Below are positions 8,290 to 14,815 of a stretch of DNA of 20,350 bases, in pieces (the first letter of the stretch is position 1; each line of letters starts with the position of its first letter). Origin of the DNA: Protostelium mycophagum (lineage: Eukaryota > Evosea > Variosea > Protosteliida > Protosteliaceae); assembly GCA_002081555.1 (NCBI GenBank), contig MZNV01001881.1, positions 1 through 20,350 on the forward strand, written 5' to 3'. The notes under the pieces were generated by a model. The model was not told the DNA's origin. It was given only the letters and a program-made list of their open reading frames with translations, and ran no database searches. Both the position numbers and the translations under genes were made by a program.

Positions 8290-8949
8290 ATGACTAGTAT
8301 CAAGTTCTATTATGACAGCAATATAATAGATGCTGTCAAGCTTGGTCACAAATATACATATCAGGATCTTCCAGAGGGCATACCTAGTTACTCAAAATAC
8401 ATACAATCTGACAGCATACAGCAAGCGTTTGATGCCGGTGCAAAACAAGGCATTAACTTAGGCCTTGCATATGGCGGCACAAAGGCACGAGAGATTGTTA
8501 ATACAGTGATCCAAGAAGGTCAACAGATCATTGAACAAAAAGACAAACAGATTGCAGACCAATCACAGCATGCTGCCAAAACGCAGCTGGCTATTGACCA
8601 GTTAAGCGCAAAGCAAAAGAACCGTACTTTTCCTGTCAAAGCTTGGGCACCCAATGATACTGAACCAATGTATTACAAGTCGATTTCAGCGGCAATAGAG
8701 GCATATGGTACAACCAATAAAGTTGCTAGTGTAGCTATAAGCAGCCAAAAGAAAGCGAATGATATCACAAAGGCACAATTAGGTCAATGGGTCAATTATA
8801 AGCTTGGGGATAAGCCAAGTTGGGCCATCAAGCGGCGTTATAAAGATACTACTGAGGCTGCTTATGTTGAGCGTAAATCAGCTAAAGCGCCAAATTCTCC
8901 GCAACAAAAATCATATGCTGCTGCAATGAAGAAAGTCCCTAAAAAATAA
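8290..8949 (+). CDS. Hypothetical basic viral protein with central coiled coil
   Basis: The 219-residue product begins MTSIKFYYDSNIIDAVK. Residues about 68-108 are Gln/Lys-rich and predicted coiled coil (IIEQKDKQIADQSQHAAKT). Residues about 125-170 (YYKSISAAIEAYGTTNKVASVAI) have the feel of a small helix-turn-helix module such as those joined to viral homing endonucleases, but the match is weak. The C-terminus is strongly basic (AAMKKVPKK), consistent with DNA binding or a core protein. TATATAATG covers the start at 8290. It could be a virion core protein or a DNA-binding accessory protein. Confidence 0.7.
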   Translation: MTSIKFYYDSNIIDAVKLGHKYTYQDLPEGIPSYSKYIQSDSIQQAFDAGAKQGINLGLAYGGTKAREIVNTVIQEGQQIIEQKDKQIADQSQHAAKTQLAIDQLSAKQKNRTFPVKAWAPNDTEPMYYKSISAAIEAYGTTNKVASVAISSQKKANDITKAQLGQWVNYKLGDKPSWAIKRRYKDTTEAAYVERKSAKAPNSPQQKSYAAAMKKVPKK

Positions 8950-8998
8950 TTGCTTACAACATTAACATTGTGCGTTTTTTTTGCACATAATATATACA

Positions 8999-9430
8999 AT
9001 GGAAGAGGTCAAAATAGAATCTGGTGTTGATCTATCAAGCCTAAAAGCTCCCAGTGATCCTAGTGCTCAAGAGAGCAGTGCAGAAGAAGAGCCCATAGAG
9101 GAATCAGAGCCTATACATGTACAGGATGATCCTCTGGCCAAACGCGCCTTGATTATGGAATGTCAGCAATACCGCTATCACCCACAAGTCGGTAACAAGT
9201 ATTTGGTGGCATTTGATTGTACTTCTACACGCCTAGAACAACTGACATGTGGTGAATTAGAGTCATTAAAACGCGAGATGCAGTTTGTACTTGGAGCCAG
9301 AAATGGTTCAGCTTTTTGGAATGCAAGCTTTATGGCAGGGATAGGTGCGCTGGAATATGGTGCAACAATGTTCACACCACTAAAGATACAAGGTCTGTCA
9401 TATCAATGTACCAAAGGAAAAGAAGACTAA
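8999..9430 (+). CDS. Hypothetical viral protein, possibly C-terminally truncated
   Basis: The ATG at 8999 follows TATATACA, giving a 143-residue product. Residues 1-45 are acidic and probably disordered (SAEEEPIEESEP). The rest (LIMECQQYRYHPQVG ... LTCGELESLKREMQFVL ... TPLKIQGLS) resembles, from memory, a family of small helical proteins shared by PLVs and large DNA viruses, in which the segment after GLS usually continues for another helix or so. Here it ends quickly in TKGKED, inside the open frame of the next gene, so the C-terminus may be cut short. No enzyme motif is seen. The 47-base overlap with the following frame bears on the frameshift question there. Confidence 0.65.
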   Translation: MEEVKIESGVDLSSLKAPSDPSAQESSAEEEPIEESEPIHVQDDPLAKRALIMECQQYRYHPQVGNKYLVAFDCTSTRLEQLTCGELESLKREMQFVLGARNGSAFWNASFMAGIGALEYGATMFTPLKIQGLSYQCTKGKED

Positions 9431-9917
9431 ACGTCAGAACACTTACAGTAACTTTTTGCTCACAATCAACACAAATCAACAAGTGCAACCTACAAGTAAA
9501 GAATTTGAGCCATTCTGCCGCAAATTTCGTGGTGTCATTACAGCTCTGATGTCAGGTGCCACAAAGTACATAAAGTACAAAGTTGCTAATGGTTGTAGTG
9601 ACCTCATTGACAGTATCAATGTTGAGTCCACAGTTGAAGTTGGCACTGACACAAACCCTGCCATACATTGCCATTCACTATTGATGATAAAACACCACAC
9701 CAAATTGCAGCTTGATCTGGCCAAAATCCGACATGTAGTGAAGGCTGCAATGGATTTGCCTGGTGTATATGTAAATGTACGCTTGGTGAATCGTAATGCT
9801 GCATGCAATTTACAAGCAGTTTTAGGCTATATTCGGAAAGATGTAAGGGGTGGATCACAAGATACAGACCTCACACCAAACAACACAGAAAATGCAGTTG
9901 CCGAATATATACAATAA
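9406..9917 (+). CDS. Putative HUH endonuclease domain (Rep/relaxase-like), start codon frameshifted
   Basis: In the frame open from 9384 to the stop at 9917, the translation shows an N-terminal strand FLLTINTN (like Rep motif I), then VESTVEVG, then AIHCHSLLMI with an H-x-H pair encoded at 9666-9674 (motif II), then VYVNVRLV and finally LGYIRKD, with Tyr at 9828-9830 and Lys at 9837-9839 in YxxK spacing (motif III). This order is that of HUH nickases that start rolling-circle-type replication. No ATG exists in this frame; only TTG at 9456 could start it, and that would fall inside motif I. An ATG at 9406 after CATATCA lies two bases out of frame. Either the gene is broken by a small indel, or a frameshift from the upstream gene, or an unusual start, is used. 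The HUH call is pattern-based and needs profile support. Confidence 0.55.
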
Positions 9918-9926
9918 ATTATTTAT
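9914..9926 (+). terminator. Hairpin ATAAA-TTA-TTTAT at the stop codon
   Basis: The TAA of the HUH-like gene lies inside a 5-base stem with a 3-base loop. It belongs to the same class of stop-associated palindromes as 7742, 10342 and 13661. Confidence 0.35.
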
Positions 9927-9959
9927 GCTGGTAGATATGTTGCCAGATGTATATACACA

Positions 9960-10346
9960 ATGGGTTTTAGCTCTTTCTTTAACAATTTTGGCAGAAGGTT
10001 GTCTGACACTTGGCATAAAGTAAAGTCTGCAGTGTCTGGCGCTGCAACAAGTGGCTGGAATGCTCTGAAAACAAAGGTTTGGCCAACTATACAGCATTCT
10101 GCAGAAGGTGTTGGCCATGAATTGAAGTCTGTGGTAACAACAGTACATCAAGATGCACGCGACCTGACAAGCGGCATTGGCAACTTATGGCGCCATGAAT
10201 TCGACGGCATCAAAGGTAGTATAGATCACACGGTTGACGCTGGTACAGGCGCTGTCAAAAGCGTAGGGCAGTCTCTGAGTATGCCTTTGAGCATAGGACT
10301 TGGTGCTGCAGCGTTACTTGGTGCAGTTGTACTAATGAAAAAATAA
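9960..10346 (+). CDS. Amphipathic, C-terminally anchored virion protein candidate
   Basis: The 128-residue product begins MGFSSFFNNFGRRLSDTWHK. Its first 60 residues can form amphipathic helices with regular Trp/Phe and Lys (GWNALKTKVWPTI). Residues about 106-126 are a hydrophobic segment (LSIGLGAAALLGAVVLM) ending KK. It lies directly upstream of the major capsid gene. Position and amphipathic character recall adenovirus pVI-like membrane-active proteins and the small membrane proteins next to the capsid genes of PLVs and adintoviruses, but that is analogy, not shown homology. Box TATATAC at 9950-9956 fixes the start. Confidence 0.7.
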   Translation: MGFSSFFNNFGRRLSDTWHKVKSAVSGAATSGWNALKTKVWPTIQHSAEGVGHELKSVVTTVHQDARDLTSGIGNLWRHEFDGIKGSIDHTVDAGTGAVKSVGQSLSMPLSIGLGAAALLGAVVLMKK

Positions 10347-10356
10347 AGCATTTATT
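10342..10356 (+). terminator. Hairpin AATAAA-GCA-TTTATT at the stop codon
   Basis: A perfect 6-base stem with a 3-base loop overlaps the TAA at 10344-10346. It contains AATAAA, so it could also serve as a classic polyadenylation signal. Confidence 0.4.
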
Positions 10357-10394
10357 AATTTCTTTTTTTTAGCTACTACAATATACAAACAAGA

Positions 10395-11648
10395 ATGTCT
10401 ACAAGTAAGATGGCTCAAGTTGCAAAGTCTGCCTCCACTAAGGTTGTGGCTCCCAGAGAATCACTTCACCCTACAGTAGAAGTGAAACATACTGATGGCA
10501 AAACAACTGTGCAAGATGCTAAACAGGTGGCATTGTCACATATCAAAATTCCGCTGGATGTCAAATGGTCACCTGCTACACTTGTGCCAAGCAATTTGTT
10601 CTCTAGCTCTGGATCATTTGCAGACATTAAAATTGAGAACTTCAGAGGTGTTTTACACGACCTCACATTAGAAGTTAAGCTGGCTGAGACTGGTGGTACT
10701 AACAGTGTTTCAATATGTCCTATCCCTCTCATGATTGATCGCATTGAATTCTATGCAAATGCTGGTTCAGATCTTGTACAAACTATTTATGGTGATTGTA
10801 TAAACTATAACTCGGCACTGTTGACCACTGAACAACTTGTATCAATCGGTACTGTAGCCAACTATAACAGTAACTATGCACCACTTGGCACAATTCCTGC
10901 AAACGGCAGTGCAACATACTTTGTACCTCTTACTGGCAATATGTTTCAACAAATGAACGGTTTATGGTTGCCTGCACTTAGTTCATACATCTTGTGTAGA
11001 GTGTATGGCAGGCCATCAGTTGAATCTGGCACTGGCACACTATCATGTTCAAACTTATTCTTGCATGGTGAAGTGTCACAATTGAGTCCATATGATGAGG
11101 CCGCTGAAGTTAGCAAATACCGTGATAACATAGTGTCCAAGCCATTCATTGATAACTTGCGCCATCAAAACCCCACAACTTACACTGCTGGTAGTCAGTC
11201 ACAGCAAATCCTGTCTGCGTACAGTGGAGATGCCTTACAGTTCATTGGAGGCTTTCAGGCTAATAATCAAGTGGCCACAGGTGGCAACTTCCGCAACTAT
11301 CAAAGCATTGGGCCTAATGGCCTCATTGAGCTCCTGGACAGCTCAGGACAAAATGTCATTGGTGGCTCAGCCCTCAACTACAATTTTGTGAGGTATGTAG
11401 AATTCTCAAAAAAGTTCCCTGGAACACTGATGCAAACATTCCCGCTTGTGTGGATGGGCTTTGGTGACCCAGCAATGGGCATTCTTCATGGAGTCCGTGA
11501 GGGCTTCATGCACTTTGACACAAAGGACCAATTTAGAATCACACCAGACAGCACTTTTACAAGTGGAGCATATATGTTTACATTGTATGGATATTTCTGG
11601 CGCCATCTAGAGATAAATCAGGGCAGAATCAGCGTTTTCAAGAACTAA
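10395..11648 (+). CDS. MCP: Major capsid protein, double jelly-roll
   Basis: The 417-residue protein shows the pattern of PLV double jelly-roll capsid proteins. A short disordered basic N-terminus is followed by a first beta-barrel with IENFRGVLHDLTLEVKL and PLMIDRIEFYANAGSDL. After it comes a loop-linked block with FVPLTGNMFQQMNGLWLPAL and YILCRVYGR, corresponding to the conserved strand region after the first barrel in this fold. A second barrel ends in YMFTLYGYFWRHLEINQGRI. It would assemble the pseudo-hexameric capsomers of the shell. It is immediately followed by the penton gene, the usual MCP-mCP pair. Upstream are TTTTTTTT and AATATACAA about 7 bases before ATG. No internal stops or frameshifts, so the reading frame is intact. 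Confidence 0.85.
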   Translation: MSTSKMAQVAKSASTKVVAPRESLHPTVEVKHTDGKTTVQDAKQVALSHIKIPLDVKWSPATLVPSNLFSSSGSFADIKIENFRGVLHDLTLEVKLAETGGTNSVSICPIPLMIDRIEFYANAGSDLVQTIYGDCINYNSALLTTEQLVSIGTVANYNSNYAPLGTIPANGSATYFVPLTGNMFQQMNGLWLPALSSYILCRVYGRPSVESGTGTLSCSNLFLHGEVSQLSPYDEAAEVSKYRDNIVSKPFIDNLRHQNPTTYTAGSQSQQILSAYSGDALQFIGGFQANNQVATGGNFRNYQSIGPNGLIELLDSSGQNVIGGSALNYNFVRYVEFSKKFPGTLMQTFPLVWMGFGDPAMGILHGVREGFMHFDTKDQFRITPDSTFTSGAYMFTLYGYFWRHLEINQGRISVFKN

Positions 11649-11686
11649 TAAATTTACATTATCTTTTTTTTGCCCATAGTATAAAC

Positions 11687-12424
11687 ATGTCATCAAACAA
11701 ATACCTGCTAATTGATAGCCGTGACAGAACGCAAGATAGCTCTGGATCAACTGCGTTTCGAATTGTTTTGCCAGAGGCAGTACACCGGATCAAAAGAGTC
11801 AAATTGCTTGCAGTCAATATGCCAAATACAGTGTACAACATCTCAGCACCCTTCAATAACACTGAGATTACGTTTAGACGTGGCAGTACCACCTTTAATG
11901 CAGCCTTACCACCAGGAGCATACACAAGTGCAACAATGCCTATAGCAATTGCAGCTGCAATGAACGCTGCTGACTCAGGCGCTGCATACTCTTGCACATA
12001 TTCAATGACAACATTCTTTCTCACCATCTCGGCAACTGCTGCATTTCAATTACTATTTTCTCAAAGCAATAGCCCATGGTATGAGTGTGGTTTCACAAAT
12101 GCAGATACTGTTGTGGGCACTACAATCACTGGCACAAATAGTATACAACTTGGTTTGCCGCTATCTGTATATATTGAAATGCCTAATCTGACCATGGGTA
12201 TGTCATCAAGTCGAGTAAATGACCGCTGCACATTTGTTGTGCCACTGAATGTTGATTCGGGCCAAATACAATATTATTCAGACAACAATTCCTATGAACA
12301 ATACTACACTTTTGCTGCTGGTGTACATCTACAAGACATATCCATACGTGTGCGGACACGTAATGGTCAAACACTAGATTTAAATGGGGCCGATTTCCAG
12401 ATGCATTTAGCACTAGAAACATAA
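11687..12424 (+). CDS. mCP: Minor capsid protein (penton)
   Basis: The 245-residue product starts MSSNKYLLIDSRDRTQ and continues with FRIVLPEAVHRIKRVKLLAVNMPNTVYNI. The LxIDSRDR opening and the IP/MPNTxYNI motif mark the single jelly-roll penton proteins of PLVs, adintoviruses and related viruses. A later PPGAYTSATM segment matches the family's PxGxYT loop. It would occupy capsid five-fold vertices. It lies 38 bases after the MCP stop, with AGTATAAAC directly before the ATG. The frame is intact and the length is normal for the family. Confidence 0.87.
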   Translation: MSSNKYLLIDSRDRTQDSSGSTAFRIVLPEAVHRIKRVKLLAVNMPNTVYNISAPFNNTEITFRRGSTTFNAALPPGAYTSATMPIAIAAAMNAADSGAAYSCTYSMTTFFLTISATAAFQLLFSQSNSPWYECGFTNADTVVGTTITGTNSIQLGLPLSVYIEMPNLTMGMSSSRVNDRCTFVVPLNVDSGQIQYYSDNNSYEQYYTFAAGVHLQDISIRVRTRNGQTLDLNGADFQMHLALET

Positions 12425-12487
12425 TGGGATATATCAGAATGGGATTTTCATATAAACACATACTAATATACTGTTAAATCCCAAAAA

Positions 12488-13186
12488 ATGAATCCCACAG
12501 CAATCTTATACCCTAAAGATAGAAAGTGGTTCATTGGTGGTGTTATTGAACACAGGTGCCATGGTTGGCGGTTAAAATTCCAAAATCTTAGATATAGTGA
12601 AACATTTTCAACATTTGAAGAAGCTGAGGAGGTGCGTCAAATGATGTGCATAGAAGAAAAGACAGTAAAAAATGTCATATATGTGTACAATGATTTTGCT
12701 GAGATAGATCTGTTTGATGGTATTACAGCTCAGTTTGATATAGCTGATATTGATCTTGTTCAAGGCGTACTATGGCGTAAAGTAAAAGATAATAATGGTA
12801 CTTATAGAGTGCGTGGTGTTCTGGATGTGAACAATGCTAGCATCTATCTACAAAATTATCTGCTTAGTTATACACCAACCACACAAATGACTATTGATCA
12901 TATAGATCATAATCCACTCAATAATAAAAGAGCTAATCTGAGAGTTGTAGATCGGAATAAACAGAACATAAATCGTACCAGACAGTCAAATAATAATAGT
13001 GGTACCACTGGAGTTTGTTTCAGTGACATTCATAAATCCTGGGTTGTGACATGGTATGTCAACAAGAACAAACGAACAAAAACATTTGGATTAGCTACTT
13101 ATGGCGACAAAGCAAAAGATGTTGCCATTGCATATCGAAAGTATATTGAAACAACAACACCTGATTATGTAACTGCATTAGCCTAA
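12488..13186 (+). CDS. HNH homing endonuclease with AP2-type DNA-binding domain
   Basis: The 232-residue product has a central HNH motif: IDHIDHNPLNNKRANLRVVD, with the paired His of IDHIDH and the N..NLR element of HNH nucleases, followed by KQNINRTRQSNNNSG. The C-terminus (GVCFSDIHKSWVVTWYV...KTFGLATYGDKAKDVAIAYRKYI) matches the AP2-like DNA-binding domain often joined to viral and phage HNH endonucleases. Such enzymes spread their own gene; no evidence ties it to virion production. It sits between the penton gene and the H...NC enzyme, so it could be a late insertion. The TATATAATG box is missing here; a looser TAATATAC lies about 20 bases upstream and an inverted repeat TGGGATTT/AAATCCCA spans 12440-12483. 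Confidence 0.87.
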   Translation: MNPTAILYPKDRKWFIGGVIEHRCHGWRLKFQNLRYSETFSTFEEAEEVRQMMCIEEKTVKNVIYVYNDFAEIDLFDGITAQFDIADIDLVQGVLWRKVKDNNGTYRVRGVLDVNNASIYLQNYLLSYTPTTQMTIDHIDHNPLNNKRANLRVVDRNKQNINRTRQSNNNSGTTGVCFSDIHKSWVVTWYVNKNKRTKTFGLATYGDKAKDVAIAYRKYIETTTPDYVTALA

Positions 13187-13188
13187 TG

Positions 13189-13200
13189 CAAATGCATTTG
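13189..13200 (+). terminator. Palindrome CAAATGCATTTG after the HNH gene
   Basis: A perfect 12-base palindrome starts three bases after the stop codon. Possible transcript-end hairpin. Confidence 0.35.
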
Positions 13201-13231
13201 GCACTGGAGTAAGTATACTATGGTATATATA

Positions 13232-13663
13232 ATGTCAAATCAGATAGTACTGCTGCAGTTTGGTCAGACCAATTGTGCTACAAAGTGCCTGGCACATTGG
13301 GCAATATTGCTCATAGAAGATGAACTTGGCACTATCTTTCACTTCACACAGTCAGATGCAAGATATATGTTTGAATGCTTGACTGCGCCAAGAGACCACT
13401 GGACAAAGCATCGGTTGCTGGTTGGATACAGACACATAGCTGCCACTACAATGAACCGACAACAAATAGAATTTGTTTGTAGACAACAGGCTGCAGAATA
13501 TAACTTTAGCTTCATGGCAAATAATTGTCAGAATTTTGCAATAAGATGTCTTGAGGCACTTGGTTTAGCCTGTCCTGTTTTACCAGCAAACATCTTGTGC
13601 AATTGTATAATGCATCCAAGTGTGAGCTCTCCACAAGCAATGCGGCGATGTTCCATCAATTAG
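13232..13663 (+). CDS. LRAT/NlpC-P60-like thiol enzyme candidate
   Basis: The ATG at 13232 is preferred over one 12 bases earlier because TATATATA touches it (13224-13231); this gives 143 residues. The motif CLAHWAILLIED contains His22; a second His is at 37 (IFHF); NNCQNFAIRCLEALG contains Cys99. An N-terminal H-W-A strand, a second His about 12-15 residues on, and a later N-C-x-x-F helix is the order of circularly permuted papain-like enzymes (LRAT, H-rev107/PLAAT, some NlpC/P60 proteins), where His-His-Cys form the active site. In that superfamily members are peptidases, acyltransferases or phospholipases A. Here it could be a maturation protease or an entry phospholipase, since no adenain-like protease is present. 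Assignment rests on motif order. Confidence 0.55.
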   Translation: MSNQIVLLQFGQTNCATKCLAHWAILLIEDELGTIFHFTQSDARYMFECLTAPRDHWTKHRLLVGYRHIAATTMNRQQIEFVCRQQAAEYNFSFMANNCQNFAIRCLEALGLACPVLPANILCNCIMHPSVSSPQAMRRCSIN

Positions 13664-13672
13664 GCCGGCCTA
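13661..13672 (+). terminator. Palindrome TAGGCCGGCCTA starting at the stop codon
   Basis: A perfect GC-rich 12-base palindrome whose first three bases are the TAG stop. It is strikingly like ATGGCCGGCCAT at 4693-4704 near the left junction. Possible transcript-end signal. Confidence 0.35.
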
Positions 13673-13938
13673 TGTGCGCTCTGTGTACACGGCATGCCAA
13701 CGCTCAGTTTGCATCATCTTGCCTACATACACTTTGTTTTTTGCACATATGTACAAAGGCCCCTATATGCACATTATGGTGTACTATGTCTTATATAACG
13801 CAAAAATCATGTGCAGTGCATGTGCAGTGCATTTGTGCATTCTGGCGCAATTATGTATAGTTATAGATGGCGGCAATGTGCATGTGCATATGTGCAGATG
13901 TGATATTTCATAAATTAATTTATCATTATAATAATATA
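13673..13938. promoter_or_regulatory. Upstream region with TGTGCA-type repeats
   Basis: No gene is supported. The stretch is rich in TGTGCA/TGCACA words: a direct repeat GTGCAGTGCAT occurs at 13811-13821 and 13822-13832, and ATGTGCATGTGCATATGTGCA lies further right (about 13873-13893). It precedes the HTH gene and could hold operator sites. AT-rich ATAATATA touches the next ATG. Confidence 0.4.
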
Positions 13939-14226
13939 ATGATGACATCTGAAATCACAAAAAAGCGCACAGTGAAGGACCTGATGGCCGAAATCGACAC
14001 CCTGAAATCAACAAACCAGGCGCTACAAGCCAGTTTGGGTTCTCTGAAATCGCTGCCAGCCATCCCAGGCCGCAAGAAAACCGTAGTTGATGACAAGCTA
14101 CGTTCAGAAGTACAACATAGACGCAGCTTGGGTGTACCAACGGCCAGAATAGCAAAAGATCTCAATCTGTCTACATATACAGTCTGCGGTTTGCTGAAAC
14201 CAAGCAGTCTGGTGCCACATAGTTAA
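13939..14226 (+). CDS. Helix-turn-helix DNA-binding protein candidate
   Basis: The product begins MMTSEITKKRTVKD; either of two adjacent ATGs (13939, 13942) may be used, directly after ATAATATA. The first part (LMAEIDTLKSTNQALQASLG) is a short coiled coil that could dimerise the protein. The second part (LRSEVQHRRSLGVPTARIAK, then DLNLSTYTVCGLL) has the spacing of a homeodomain-like HTH as found in resolvases and transposase N-termini: a helix, GVP turn, ARIAKDL, NLS, then a recognition helix. It ends just before the inverted heptamer arrays, so it may bind them or the TGTGCA repeats upstream. No catalytic domain is present, so it is not a whole recombinase. Confidence 0.65.
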   Translation: MMTSEITKKRTVKDLMAEIDTLKSTNQALQASLGSLKSLPAIPGRKKTVVDDKLRSEVQHRRSLGVPTARIAKDLNLSTYTVCGLLKPSSLVPHS

Positions 14227-14246
14227 GCTGCAAAAATCTTTGCAGC
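14227..14246 (+). terminator. Hairpin GCTGCAAA-AATC-TTTGCAGC
   Basis: A perfect 8-base stem with a 4-base loop begins at the base after the HTH gene stop codon. It is the strongest stop-associated hairpin in the element and a likely transcript-end signal. Confidence 0.5.
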
Positions 14247-14342
14247 GACTTGCTATGTGTACACAAGATTCAATGCACTGTAGCCGAGTTATAGATTGCA
14301 CAGGAAGGCTTGTTTGCTGCTAAGGTCACTATGTACATCATT

Positions 14343-14785
14343 TGTGACATGTGTGACAGCTTTGTGACAGCTTTCTTCACATATGTGACACGTTTTAGTT
14401 TGTGTATAAAGGCTGCTGGATGTCTAATACTGCTTGCTGTTGTGTTTGTGACATGTGTGACACGTGTGACACCTTTTTTTATTCACTCATACAATAATCT
14501 GTATATTTCTGTATTTTATCAGTTGGCAAGGGGGGTGCACTGGGCATATAATAAGTATGATGTGGGGCGGTATTTCTTATATCTGATTTTATACAAAAAG
14601 GTGTCACAGATGTCACAAAGGTTATAGGTATGAACATTAGCTCACATGCGCCCTTCCTGTGTAAACAAAAGGTGTCACAAAAGGTGTCACAGACGTGTCA
14701 CAAAGGTGTCACAGATGTCACAAACAATATTATAGTGGATACCAGCTAGCATACGCCCTTCCTGTGCAAACAAAAAGGTGTCACA
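14343..14785. repeat. Two oppositely oriented heptamer arrays, candidate replication origin
   Basis: TGTGACA occurs at 14343, 14352, 14363, 14384, 14447, 14456 and 14465. Its reverse complement TGTCACA occurs at 14602, 14611, 14673, 14685, 14696, 14707, 14716 and 14779. The two arms flank an AT-rich core at about 14472-14600 and include a 13-base perfect inverted repeat GTGACACCTTTTT (14466-14478) / AAAAAGGTGTCAC (14595-14607). Within the right arm, CGCCCTTCCTGTG(T/C)AAACAAAA is repeated about 105 bases apart (from 14649 and 14754). The array fills the gap between the convergent HTH and primase-helicase genes. Iterons plus an AT-rich core are typical of replication origins; protein binding here is inferred. 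Confidence 0.7.
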
Positions 14786-14815
14786 CATAGCCCAAGTGCA
14801 AAAAAAGTATGTTGC

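Noticed and set aside
8999-9917. Annotating 8999-9917 as one fused gene
   Set aside because: The two parts are in different frames, and the first part resembles a family that exists alone; a fusion is possible but not shown, so they are listed separately.
11659-12027. 122-codon minus-strand open frame opposite the penton gene
   Set aside because: The sense strand has a clear penton signature; the antisense frame has no known motif or promoter.
14227-14815. CRISPR-like array
   Set aside because: The repeated units are only 7 bases, irregularly spaced, and inverted between the two arms, with no spacer structure; this suits iterons instead.
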